A DNA stretch of 64,000 bases, taken from positions 3,128,501 to 3,192,500 of the forward strand of contig NZ_CP080269.1 of the NCBI RefSeq assembly GCF_019431355.1. The letters run 5' to 3'. A program made the position numbers and the translations under genes. This document shows, in pieces, positions 16,834 to 25,312 of this stretch; position 1 is the first letter of the stretch, and the number at the start of each line of letters is the position of its first letter. This DNA is from Paenibacillus sp. R14(2021) (GTDB lineage Bacteria; Bacillota; Bacilli; Paenibacillales; Paenibacillaceae). The notes under the pieces are model-generated. The model searched no databases, was not told the DNA's origin, and saw nothing but the letters and a program-made list of their open reading frames with translations.

Positions 16834-17664
16834 ATGAGTTATCTATCGCTAAGTACATGGAGTCTGCACCGCAATCTCGGACCGCTGCGCTGGACGCAGT
16901 GGGATGCGGAGGCCCGCAAGCATGTGTTCGTCGAAACACCGCAGCCGGAGCTGATGAAGCTCGTCGATCTGCCGGTCTTTCTGGCCAAGGAAGGCTTCGG
17001 CGCGCTGGAAATCGGCCACTTCCATTTCCCTTCCACGGACGACGCCTATTTGGCTGAGCTCAAGGACGCCTTCAAGCGCGCAGGCATTTCGTTCGATACG
17101 ATACTGCTCGATTACGGCGATATCTCAAGCTCCGACGAGACGCGCAGGCAAGCCGACCTCGCTTATATCCGAGAATGGATTGACGTCGCGGCCAAAGCCG
17201 GAGCGAAGAACATCCGCGTCGTCGCCGGCGAAAGCGAGCCTTCGGACGAAGCGGCGCTCGCCCGGGCCATCGATGCGCTTCTGGAGCTGCACGAATACGG
17301 ACAAAGCACCAACGTCCGCGTGATTACGGAGAACTTCAAGCCGCTGACCTCGAAGGCCGTCAACTGCCTGGCCATCGTGAACGCATTCGATGGCAAGCTG
17401 AACCTGATCGACGATTTCGGCAATTTCAAGGGCGAATCCAAATACGAGGAACTCGCCGCCATTATGCCTTACGCCGTATCGATTCACGCCAAGGCCCACT
17501 ATGACGAGAATGGCATGCCGGACTTAGAGGAATACACGCGCTGCCTCGACCTGCTGAAGCAAGGCAATTACGCAGGCGCGGTATCACTCATTTACGACGG
17601 ACCCGGCGATATGTGGGAAGGCATCAACAGAGTGCGCCGCATCGTGGAGCCGTACCTGCAATAG
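16834..17664 (+). CDS. Sugar phosphate isomerase/epimerase-like TIM barrel
   Basis: The roughly 276-residue product belongs to the xylose-isomerase-like TIM-barrel superfamily: LSLSTWSLHR at the start, GFGALEIGHFHF, AGAKNIRVVAGE, NVRVITENF, NLIDDFGNF and SIHAKAHYDENG late in the chain. These give the usual Glu, Asp and His metal ligands. Members isomerise or epimerise sugars or act on related carbonyl compounds. The start is uncertain: GTG at 16822 is one base after GGAG, and ATG at 16834 is 13 bases after it. The 54-bp gap after the ParB-like gene allows co-transcription, but the functions look unrelated. Confidence 0.78.
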   Translation: MSYLSLSTWSLHRNLGPLRWTQWDAEARKHVFVETPQPELMKLVDLPVFLAKEGFGALEIGHFHFPSTDDAYLAELKDAFKRAGISFDTILLDYGDISSSDETRRQADLAYIREWIDVAAKAGAKNIRVVAGESEPSDEAALARAIDALLELHEYGQSTNVRVITENFKPLTSKAVNCLAIVNAFDGKLNLIDDFGNFKGESKYEELAAIMPYAVSIHAKAHYDENGMPDLEEYTRCLDLLKQGNYAGAVSLIYDGPGDMWEGINRVRRIVEPYLQ

Positions 17665-17847
17665 CAGCGCTGCGAGCCGTAGCGCCGCCGGGCGCGGTGC
17701 TGCAAGGTGCTAAGGCGCGGTGCTGCAAGGCGCGGTGCAGGAAAGTTGCCGCAGCAAGGCGGAATGCGCGCAAAAAACTGTGCCGTGCAAGCCAGCGATG
17801 AAACACCGCAGCACATCCGGCTCGCCTGGCGCGCGGCAAAGCCGCAC

Positions 17848-17895
17848 AAAAAAAGGGTTTTCGTTCGGCACGCTGCCGATCGAAAACCCTTTTTT
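17848..17895. terminator. Bidirectional terminator
   Basis: AAAAAAAGGGTTTTCG and CGAAAACCCTTTTTT form a near-perfect stem flanked by A-run and T-run, between the converging isomerase gene and the SDR operon. Confidence 0.9.
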
Positions 17896-17935
17896 GTATG
17901 CTCGCTTACGAATGCACCCGCGAGGCTGGCTTCGC

Positions 17936-18727
17936 TTACCGCCCGTCAGGACCGTACGCAATCAGCGTCAGCCCGCCGTCCACGCCGAGCACCTGCCCCG
18001 TGATGAAGCCGGCCCCTTCGCCGGCCAGGAACAGCGCTGCGTGCGCCACGTCCTCCGGCTGCGTAAGACGACCGAGCGGCGTGCGGCTGATTATGTTCGC
18101 CTTGAAGGTATCGAACGTATCTTTGGCGTAGAAGCGCACGGAGTCCGTTTCGACCACGCCGGGCGAAATGACGTTGCACGTAATGCCCTTCGGGCCGAGC
18201 TCCGCCGCCAAATAGCGCGACATCGATTCCAGCGCCGCCTTGGCGGAGCCGATGTTCGAATAGTTCGGCAGCGCGAACTGGCTGCCGAGACTCGACACCG
18301 TCAAGATACGCCCGGCCCTTCCTTCCATCAGCGGGACCGCCCGCTGCACGGCCTGCAGGACGCTCTTGATCACGACCTGATACGTGCGGTCGAGATGGTA
18401 GTCCTTCGTATCGAGCACCGGCTTGAACGCGGTAGCCGCGGCGTTCGCCATGAAGACGTCCAGCGCGCCCCATTCCTGCGTCAGCTGATCGAACATCGCA
18501 TCGATCTCCGCCGGCGACTCCAGCTCGGCTTTGCAGACGAGCGCCTGCACGCCGAACGCGCGAACCTCGTCCGCCGTCGCCTGAGCAGCCTCCACGTCCC
18601 GGCGATAATGAATCGCCACATCCGCGCCTGCCTTCGCGAAAGCAAGCGCCGTCGCGCGTCCGATGCCGCGAGAGCTCCCGGTAATCAGTACCTTTTTCCC
18701 ATGAAATGCAGCAGACAAAGCGTTCAC
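17936..18727 (-). CDS. SDR enoyl reductase, FabL/ChcA-like (candidate 1-cyclohexenylcarbonyl-CoA reductase)
   Basis: The 263-residue short-chain dehydrogenase has the NADP-binding TGSSRGIG (16-23) and the catalytic Tyr156 and Lys163. The Y(x)6K spacing marks enoyl reductases rather than ketoreductases, and SSLGS and KAALESMSRYLAAEL resemble FabL. It is last in a five-gene operon with an AroA-like protein, acyl-CoA ligase, acyl-CoA dehydrogenase and dienoyl-CoA reductase. In the ansatrienin pathway the matching SDR, ChcA, reduces 1-cyclohexenylcarbonyl-CoA to cyclohexanecarboxyl-CoA. That role is inferred from context. The start may be GTG at 18727 or TTG at 18718, the latter better placed behind AAAGGG. 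Confidence 0.82.
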   Translation of the reverse strand: MNALSAAFHGKKVLITGSSRGIGRATALAFAKAGADVAIHYRRDVEAAQATADEVRAFGVQALVCKAELESPAEIDAMFDQLTQEWGALDVFMANAAATAFKPVLDTKDYHLDRTYQVVIKSVLQAVQRAVPLMEGRAGRILTVSSLGSQFALPNYSNIGSAKAALESMSRYLAAELGPKGITCNVISPGVVETDSVRFYAKDTFDTFKANIISRTPLGRLTQPEDVAHAALFLAGEGAGFITGQVLGVDGGLTLIAYGPDGR

Positions 18728-18752
18728 ATCCCTTTCGATTGCTTATTTTCGA

Positions 18753-20735
18753 TTACAGCCCAAGTGCCGCTTCGTACGCCTGCCTAATCGCCCTTGCGGC
18801 ATTGAGCTCCGACGGATCGGCTGCTCCGCCGACCACGTCCGCCGCCGCTTGTTCCATCTTAAGCAGGCCCGGCTCCATGCGTGACCGCTGGCCCGTGCAA
18901 AGCACGACCTGGTCGGCTTCCACGAACAGCCTCTCCGCATCGCTCTCGACCCAGATGCCCTCCGCTGTGATGCCGGTGCAGCGATAGCCCTTCAGCACGC
19001 GGACGCCGCGGCGCTTCAGCTCACCGAGCAGTACCCAGCGGGAGGTCGGACCGACGCCCTTCGCCACCTTCTCCGAACGGGAGACGAGCGTAATTGCGGC
19101 CGGTACCGCAGGCTGTGCTTCCTGTCCGCGCTCGGCGAAGAAGGCGGCTTCTTCCGGCTGCAGACTCATCCGTTCGGCCAAATAATGCGCCACGTCGCTG
19201 CCGATGCCGCCTCCGCCTATGACCGCGATTTTCCTGCCGAACGGCCGCGTTCCCGCGAGCAGCTCGGCATAGGTGCACACATGGGGCAAATCCGCGCCCT
19301 CCAGCAATTCAGGCACATACGGCTGCACGCCGGTTGCCATTATCATTCGGTCGAACCCGGCCAGCTCCTGGGCATCCGGCACGCTCGACATGCGGATGTC
19401 CACGCCAAGCCGATGCAAGGCCACGCGGAAGTAGCGGATCGTCTCGCGAAACGCCCCTTTGCCGGGAATGTGCGACGCGAGTAGAAACTGACCGCCGAGC
19501 CGTGCCGTCTCCTCGTACAGCGTCACCCTGTGACCGCGCTCGGCGGCGGTTTTGGCCGCTTGCAGCCCTGCGACGCCGCCGCCTACGACGGCAACGCTCA
19601 ACGGCACGCCAGCAGGTGACACCTCTTCCGCTTCGCGCCCCGCGCGCGGATTAACCAGGCAGCCGACCGGCTTCGGCGGATGGCCCATCGTATGATCCAG
19701 GCAAACCTGGTTGCAGGAGATGCACAGGTTCAGCCCGTCGAAGTCGCCTGCGGCGATCTTACCAGCGAACGAGGCGTCCGCGAGCCACGGCCGTGCCGGG
19801 GCGATGAAATCCAGGTCGCCCCGCAGCAGCAGCCGCTCCGCGACCTCCGCCGTATGGATGCGGTTCGCGCCGATAACCGGAATATCGACTTCGGCACGGA
19901 TTGTGCCAGCGATGGAGGCGAAAGCGCCCGGCGGCACGATCGCACCGACCGTTGGAATCGCGGATTCATGCCAACCGATGCCGATATTGAGCGCGTCGGC
20001 GCCGCTCTTCGCAAGGCGCCGGGCCAGCTCCAGTGTCTCCTCCCGCGTTGTGCTTCCTTCCATGCAGTCGTCGCCGGACATCCGATAGATGAGAGGAAAA
20101 CCACCGCCGACACGCGCGCGGATGCCTTCGAGGATTTCAAGGCAGAGCTTCATCCGTCCCTCGTGGCCCTGCCCGTATTCGTCGTCCCGCTGGTTCGTTA
20201 GAGGCGAGACGAACTCGTTCAGCAGATAGCCTTCGGAACCCATGATTTCGATCGCTGCGAAGCCTGTGTGCGCTGCGAATGCCGCGCCTTCGGCGAAAGC
20301 TTCCTTCAACCGGGCGATGTCCTCGCGCGTCATCTCCGCTGGCGTCTCCTTCGTCAGCCGCGAAGGGATCGGACTTGGCGCCCACGGCATGAGGCCCGTC
20401 TCCTTACTGCTCGCGTACCTGCCCCGATGGGCCAGCTGAAGCGCCAGCCGCCCCCCGTCGCGCCGGATCGCGTCGGCCAGCTCCGCCAGCTGCGCGCGAT
20501 GATCGGGCTCCGTCAGGTCGAACATGCCGGTTCCCCCGCCTTCGGGCAGCACGGCGACGTTGCCGGTCATGATGAGCTCGGCTCCGCCCCGCACCCGTTC
20601 CCGGTAGAAGGCGATCAGCTGGGGCAGCGATTCCCGGCTTCCTTCAATACCCAGATGCATCGCGCCCATCAAGATGCGATGCTTCGTTGTAAGGGAGCCG
20701 ATGCGCCCCGGCTGCAGCAGCAGTGATCGTTCCAT
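18753..20735 (-). CDS. FadH-like 2,4-dienoyl-CoA reductase (FMN, 4Fe-4S, FAD)
   Basis: The 660-residue length and layout match FadH. An old-yellow-enzyme barrel comes first, with HRGRYAS (His103) and GWHES (His256). A 4Fe-4S site follows with Cys338, 341, 345 and 359, then FAD and NADPH domains with VVGGGVAGL and VIGGGGIGS. Such enzymes reduce conjugated dienoyl-CoA with NADPH. In this operon it would reduce ring diene-CoA intermediates. The ATG at 20735 is the first good start after the upstream stop at 20744, though the GGAGGG lies a little far (about 12 bases). Longer readings run over the acyl-CoA dehydrogenase gene. Confidence 0.88.
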   Translation of the reverse strand: MERSLLLQPGRIGSLTTKHRILMGAMHLGIEGSRESLPQLIAFYRERVRGGAELIMTGNVAVLPEGGGTGMFDLTEPDHRAQLAELADAIRRDGGRLALQLAHRGRYASSKETGLMPWAPSPIPSRLTKETPAEMTREDIARLKEAFAEGAAFAAHTGFAAIEIMGSEGYLLNEFVSPLTNQRDDEYGQGHEGRMKLCLEILEGIRARVGGGFPLIYRMSGDDCMEGSTTREETLELARRLAKSGADALNIGIGWHESAIPTVGAIVPPGAFASIAGTIRAEVDIPVIGANRIHTAEVAERLLLRGDLDFIAPARPWLADASFAGKIAAGDFDGLNLCISCNQVCLDHTMGHPPKPVGCLVNPRAGREAEEVSPAGVPLSVAVVGGGVAGLQAAKTAAERGHRVTLYEETARLGGQFLLASHIPGKGAFRETIRYFRVALHRLGVDIRMSSVPDAQELAGFDRMIMATGVQPYVPELLEGADLPHVCTYAELLAGTRPFGRKIAVIGGGGIGSDVAHYLAERMSLQPEEAAFFAERGQEAQPAVPAAITLVSRSEKVAKGVGPTSRWVLLGELKRRGVRVLKGYRCTGITAEGIWVESDAERLFVEADQVVLCTGQRSRMEPGLLKMEQAAADVVGGAADPSELNAARAIRQAYEAALGL

Positions 20736-20743
20736 GCCCGCGC

Positions 20744-21877
20744 TCACCCTCCCGCCAGCACATGCTTGGCGATGACCGCTTTTTGAATCTCCGCCGTGCC
20801 TTCCTCGAACTTCTGCGCCCGCGCGTCGCGGTAGATCCGCTCGATCTCGTAGCCCTTGAAATAACCGATGCCGCCCCAGATTTGCTGCGCCTTGTCCGTA
20901 ACGCGCTGCAGCATCTCGAGCGCGTACAGCTTCGCCATCGAAGCCGGGGGCGGCGTCAGCGTGCCGTCGTCCTTCAAGCGGCCCGCATACATAACCAGCT
21001 GGCGCGCAGCCTCGATATCCGTCGCCATTTCGGCAATCCACGTCTGGACGACCTGCCGCTGGCTGAGGGATTTGCCGAAGGTGACGCGCTCGCGGCTGCG
21101 CGCCACGGCGATGTCGAACGCGCGCTGCGCAAGCCCGACGCAGGTCATACCGACGCAGATCCGGCTTGGATCGAGGAAGCCGTTCAGCGCGCCAGCGAGT
21201 CCTTGTCCGACCTCGCCAAGCAGATGGTCCGCGGGAACGCGTGCATCCTTCAAGACGATGTGGGCATGTCCGGTTCCCGTGAGTCCGAGCGTCGAAGACA
21301 TTTCACGGATCTCCACGCCCGCGGCGGTCCGTGGCACGAGCAAGGCCATTGTGCCCTCGTAGCCCTTAGTCCCTTCCAAGCGCGCGTAGATAAGCAAGTA
21401 ATCGACCGTATCCCCGAAGGTAATCAGCCATTTCTCGCCCGACAGCACATAGGAATCGCCTTCCTTGCGGGCAGATGTTTCAATGTCGGCACCGGAGCCC
21501 GCGTTCGGCTCCGTGAGCGCGAAGGCCGCCGTAATTTCGCCGCGCACGAGCGGCTTCACGAAGCGTTCGCGCTGCGCCTCGTTTGCCAGGAAGTCGACAG
21601 GCCTCCAAATCCCGTTGATGACGTGCACGACCATGCGGATCGAGCCGTGCGATTCCGAGAACAGCTCGAGCAGCTGCAAATATTGCGTGAAGCTGAGACC
21701 GTGGCCGCCGTAGGCTTCCGGTGCGGCAAGACGAAGATAGCCCCGCTCCCGCAGCTCCTGCCAGACGTCCGGCCCGCACTGCCCGGTCTCCTCGATGCGC
21801 ACCGAGAGCTCCCGCAGACGTCCGTCCACGTAGCCTCTGACCTCCGCTTTTAACCGTTGAAATTGCGTATCGTTCAT
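20744..21877 (-). CDS. Acyl-CoA dehydrogenase family protein
   Basis: The 377-residue product has the three-part acyl-CoA dehydrogenase fold: a helical N-domain, a middle beta domain with AFALTEPNAGSGAD and the SGEKWLIT flavin strand, and a C-terminal helical domain ending QIWGGIGYFKGYEIERIYRDAR then FEEGTAEIQ. The glutamate at the usual catalytic site is in EGT, about residue 359. It uses FAD and passes electrons to ETF. In the proposed pathway it would oxidise or, run in reverse, saturate a ring carbon-carbon bond of a cyclic acyl-CoA. It lies 31 bp after the ligase gene and nine bp before the reductase start. Confidence 0.9.
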   Translation of the reverse strand: MNDTQFQRLKAEVRGYVDGRLRELSVRIEETGQCGPDVWQELRERGYLRLAAPEAYGGHGLSFTQYLQLLELFSESHGSIRMVVHVINGIWRPVDFLANEAQRERFVKPLVRGEITAAFALTEPNAGSGADIETSARKEGDSYVLSGEKWLITFGDTVDYLLIYARLEGTKGYEGTMALLVPRTAAGVEIREMSSTLGLTGTGHAHIVLKDARVPADHLLGEVGQGLAGALNGFLDPSRICVGMTCVGLAQRAFDIAVARSRERVTFGKSLSQRQVVQTWIAEMATDIEAARQLVMYAGRLKDDGTLTPPPASMAKLYALEMLQRVTDKAQQIWGGIGYFKGYEIERIYRDARAQKFEEGTAEIQKAVIAKHVLAGG

Positions 21878-21908
21878 TACTCAACCCTCTCCCTCTGAAA
21901 ATGAGCCG

Positions 21909-23498
21909 TCATTCGTTCTGGAGCTTGTCCGCTATCATTTGCCGAAGCAAATACTTCTGAATCTTGCCCGTCGGCGTGCGGGGCATGTCCTTCAAAATCT
22001 CCAGCCGTTCCGGCCAATACGCCTTCGTCACGCCTAGTTCCTGCATATAGGCGGTCACTTCGGTCAGCGTTATTTCCTGCTCCGGATCGATAAGCGTTAC
22101 GTACGCGCAAATCCGCTCATTCAGCCGCTGATCGGGCATCCCGACAACGGCCGCGTCCCGGATCGCGTTCATGCGGTACAGCAGATTCTCGATCTCGGAG
22201 ACCGGAATCTTCATCCCACCCCGGTTGATGATGTCCTTCACGCGGCCGGTCAGATGCAGATTGCCCTGCTCATCGATGATCGCCAGATCCCCGGTATTGA
22301 AGAAACCATCGGCATCGATCACCGAATCGTACCAATCCGGACGATTTAAATACGCGGTAAACATTGCCGGCGTCTTCACCATGAAGATGCCTTCCTGCCC
22401 CGGCGGCAGCGGCCGTCCGTCCGAATCGATGACCTTCATTCGTCTGCCCGAAATCGCCAGCCCGTCCGTATTCCAGGAGCTGTCCGCGTACTGCTTGACC
22501 GATCCGACGCTGATCATGCACGACTCAGTGGAGCCCCAGCCCCCCACGACTTTGCAGTTCAGCCGGTGGCGCGCTTCTTCAGCCAGCTTGCGCGGCACGG
22601 GCGCACCAGTCGCAACGAAAATCTTCAGCCCCTGAGGCGGCCGCTCTTCGCGGGTCAAATCCGCCAGAAACGGCATCGCAGCCTGCACGAACGTCGCTCC
22701 GTGCCGCTCGATCGCGGCACGAGCCGTTTCCATTTCCCAGACGCCTTGGCACACTTGCTTGGCGCCCAAATACATCGCAAGCATCATGCCGTACAGAAAC
22801 CCGGTCTGATGTGCCATCGGCGACGGAATCCATAACGTGTCCTTCGCCGTCAAGCCAAGCTCCTTCACGTGGGCGGCCAGCCCTTCGCTGAGCGTCCGGT
22901 GCGTATGGATGACGCCCTTCGGCTCGCCTGTCGTCCCCGACGTGAACAGCAGCTGGGCCGGCGAATCCGGCCCCGGACGACGGCGCGCGATCAGCTCCCT
23001 GTCGGGCTCGCGGCTTGCGAGCCCCCCCAGGCAGCGCCTAAGATCCGATGGATCGTTGGTATCGATCATAATCACATGGCGCAAACCCGGCATTTCGGAG
23101 CGGATCTTGCGGATCAGCGGGCCGTATTGGAAATTCCGATATTCATCCGGAATGAGCAGCACCTTGCTCTGCGCGCGGCCGACGATAAACGGAATTTCCC
23201 GCTCCCTCAGCACCGGCAGCAGCGGGCAGGCAACGGCGCCGATCTTCCAGACGGCCAATGTAAAGACGACGAATTCCCAGCGGTTCGGCAGCAGATAGGC
23301 TACGTTCTCGCCTTCCTCCACCCCGAGCTCGATCAGCCCTTGCGCGGCACGGTCCGAGAGCGCATCCAGCTCGCCGTAACTGATGCTGACCGGCGACGCG
23401 GCATCTGCCAGGTCCACAATCGCGCCGCTTCCCGGCTTCGCTTGGGACAGCCGGTGCAGGAAGAGCCGTTCCTGTTTGAAGGTCTTGGTTGAGATCAT
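21909..23498 (-). CDS. Acyl-CoA synthetase (AMP-forming), candidate cyclic-carboxylate CoA ligase
   Basis: The 529-residue product is an ANL-superfamily ligase. It has the P-loop TSGTTGEPKG (186-195), GGWGSTES near 315, FNTGDLAIID near 398, the hinge GRVKDIINRGG and the C-terminal PRTPTGKIQKYLLR with the adenylation lysine. It activates a carboxylic acid to its AMP ester and then CoA thioester. The neighbours point to a ring acid derived from shikimate. Its ATG overlaps the stop of the AroA-like gene (ATGA), so the two are translationally coupled. Confidence 0.9.
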   Translation of the reverse strand: MISTKTFKQERLFLHRLSQAKPGSGAIVDLADAASPVSISYGELDALSDRAAQGLIELGVEEGENVAYLLPNRWEFVVFTLAVWKIGAVACPLLPVLREREIPFIVGRAQSKVLLIPDEYRNFQYGPLIRKIRSEMPGLRHVIMIDTNDPSDLRRCLGGLASREPDRELIARRRPGPDSPAQLLFTSGTTGEPKGVIHTHRTLSEGLAAHVKELGLTAKDTLWIPSPMAHQTGFLYGMMLAMYLGAKQVCQGVWEMETARAAIERHGATFVQAAMPFLADLTREERPPQGLKIFVATGAPVPRKLAEEARHRLNCKVVGGWGSTESCMISVGSVKQYADSSWNTDGLAISGRRMKVIDSDGRPLPPGQEGIFMVKTPAMFTAYLNRPDWYDSVIDADGFFNTGDLAIIDEQGNLHLTGRVKDIINRGGMKIPVSEIENLLYRMNAIRDAAVVGMPDQRLNERICAYVTLIDPEQEITLTEVTAYMQELGVTKAYWPERLEILKDMPRTPTGKIQKYLLRQMIADKLQNE

Positions 23499-24844
23499 TC
23501 GTTCACGGCCTCCTCATTTGGCTGCTCTTCATCCCACTTGGCCTGCGAGCCGGTGTCTATGCCAAGCTGTGCCAAATGCTCGAAAAATTCCGGGTACGAA
23601 ATCCGGTAGGCATTCGGAAAGGTGAGCTCGGTCGGCTTGCCTTCCCCCCGCAGCGAAGCGAGCGTAAACGCCATTTGAACGCGGTGGTCATTATAGGTGG
23701 AGATGTTGGCGCCGCCGGTCAGCCTGCCGACCCCTTCGATAATCAGGTCATCCTCGACCTCCTTGATGTTGGCGCCCATTTTGGCAAGCTGCAGCATCGC
23801 TTTGACGCGATTCGATTCCTTCATCCGGCCAGGTCCGATATTTTGCAGCACGGTGGTCGTGCCCTCCGATAACGCAGCCGCCACAGACAGCGCAGGGATG
23901 AGATCCGGAATGTGACGCATGTCGATGCAGATGCGTTCGGCCGGCTTGTGCTGCTCGGAACGGCGGACTCTCGTGCCTCCTAGCTGCTCGTCAAAGTCCA
24001 GCGTTACGCCATATTGGCGGATAATGTCCATGATTTGGCCTTCCGGATGCGTTCCTGCATGCTCAAGCCCTTTCAGTATGATGTCAGCCGGAAACAGCGC
24101 GGCCAGCACGAGCAGGAACGCGGCTGAAGACAGATCCGGCTCGATATGAACGACAGCCGGATGGTACGTTTGCTTTGCCGGCACTCGCCACTGCGTGCCT
24201 TCCGCCATTTCCTCGACGCGGATACCGAATTTGCGCAGCATGCTGATTGTTAAATTAACGTAGGTCAGCTCATTGTGTGGCGGCAGCGCTTCAACGATCG
24301 TATCCTGCTCCGCGAACGGCGCAAGAATGAGCAAGCCGGAAATCCACTGGCTGAGCGTCCCTTGAATGCGAATATGCCCGCCCTGCACCTTGCCCGGTCC
24401 AATCGTGACCGGCAGCTTGTGCGCCTCGGCCTGCCACTGGACGCCCATGCTGCCGAGCGCCTCCAAGAGCGGACCGATCGGCCGGTCTCGAAGCGCTTTA
24501 TGCCCGTTAAACGTCGGCGCGAGTCCGCTCGATAGACTTCCAAGCCCAAGCATGAACTGCAGCGTCGAGCCTGAGCTCCCGACACCGATGCGTCCGTTCG
24601 TCGGACGGTAAGCGCCGCCTTTTACCCGGTATCCGTTGTCGATTTCCTGAATTGCGATTCCGAAATCTTGCAAGGCATGAAGCGTATCCTTGATATGCAG
24701 CGCCCCTGATTTACCGTGAATTCGCGTATCTCCCTCGGCAAGTGAGCCGAAGATCAAAGCCCGATGCAAATGGTACTTGGACGGCGGAATCCGAACGGTT
24801 CCTTCGATGCTGCCCTCATGCGGAAAAATCTTTAATCGCTTCAT
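23495..24844 (-). CDS. EPSP-synthase-like protein with altered PEP site (candidate shikimate-modifying enzyme)
   Basis: The 449-residue product has the EPSP synthase fold throughout (PPSKYHLHR, RDRPIGPL, LSQW, PDLSSAAF, DLIPALSVAAA, RMKESNR, YNDHR). By eye against E. coli AroA, Lys23, Arg28, Arg121, Asp314, Glu343, Arg346 and Arg388 keep shikimate-3-phosphate and catalytic positions. Ser23 has become Tyr24, the NAGTxxR loop is SSGSTLQ (Asn and Arg lost), and Lys411 is Ile415. Those lost residues help hold PEP. It heads a five-gene operon with CoA-pathway enzymes, like AnsJ of ansatrienin clusters, and probably drives an elimination on the shikimate ring. An ordinary aroA role seems less likely. 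GAGGTGAAGG precedes the ATG. Confidence 0.8.
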   Translation of the reverse strand: MKRLKIFPHEGSIEGTVRIPPSKYHLHRALIFGSLAEGDTRIHGKSGALHIKDTLHALQDFGIAIQEIDNGYRVKGGAYRPTNGRIGVGSSGSTLQFMLGLGSLSSGLAPTFNGHKALRDRPIGPLLEALGSMGVQWQAEAHKLPVTIGPGKVQGGHIRIQGTLSQWISGLLILAPFAEQDTIVEALPPHNELTYVNLTISMLRKFGIRVEEMAEGTQWRVPAKQTYHPAVVHIEPDLSSAAFLLVLAALFPADIILKGLEHAGTHPEGQIMDIIRQYGVTLDFDEQLGGTRVRRSEQHKPAERICIDMRHIPDLIPALSVAAALSEGTTTVLQNIGPGRMKESNRVKAMLQLAKMGANIKEVEDDLIIEGVGRLTGGANISTYNDHRVQMAFTLASLRGEGKPTELTFPNAYRISYPEFFEHLAQLGIDTGSQAKWDEEQPNEEAVNE

Positions 24845-25259
24845 CTGCCTTCACCTCTTCTGTACTTGTTCATTGGCCCTTGCATTTCGCTGGTCATGTA
24901 CATGGCTCGGATCACGCGCCAATAAAGAAAAAACCGTCTCCTCGATAAGCCTCCGATTTCCAGATGACTCGACAAAAGAACGATCTCAGCCTACTTTTCT
25001 ATCAAAGCATGACGGTCTTCGCATAGACGGACCGCCCGCCACTACTCATTATGACCGGGCAGCAAGCAGAATAAACTTCTCTTGCCGCGCCAGACATGCC
25101 CTGAGAGCTGCGGTATCCAGCCTCCCCCTCCTCTTAACGGCTCCTACGATACCCATATGACGGGCTGTTCAAATTCATGCCTAGCTTTGGCCGCGCATGC
25201 AAGTAAGGAGACTTGCCTCTTCCGAGCGGGAACGGCTGCTCCGCGCACGGACAAGGGCA
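24845..25259. other. Gap upstream of the AroA-like operon, no gene seen
   Basis: About 415 bp between the operon start and the terminator of the acetyltransferase gene. I found no convincing ORF, riboswitch or consensus promoter. On the minus strand ACGGTTTTTTC at about 24931-24941 could end a leader terminator, but I could not draw a clear stem. The operon promoter must lie here. Confidence 0.4.
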
Positions 25260-25298
25260 CAAAAAAAGGACCGGTTCCTCTTCGGAACACGATCCTTC
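25260..25298 (-). terminator. Terminator after the acetyltransferase gene
   Basis: On the minus strand GGATCGTGTTCC-GAAGA-GGAACCGGTCC forms a stem with two mismatches, followed by TTTTTTT. Confidence 0.85.
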
Positions 25299-25312
25299 TT
25301 GTTGGCTAAACG

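Noticed and set aside
20736..21041. Longer start for the FadH-like gene
   Set aside because: The added residues (Arg/Gly-rich) lie over the acyl-CoA dehydrogenase gene in another frame.
24845..25259. SAM or other riboswitch before the AroA-like operon
   Set aside because: Only loose resemblance. No conserved core or clear terminator/antiterminator pair could be drawn.
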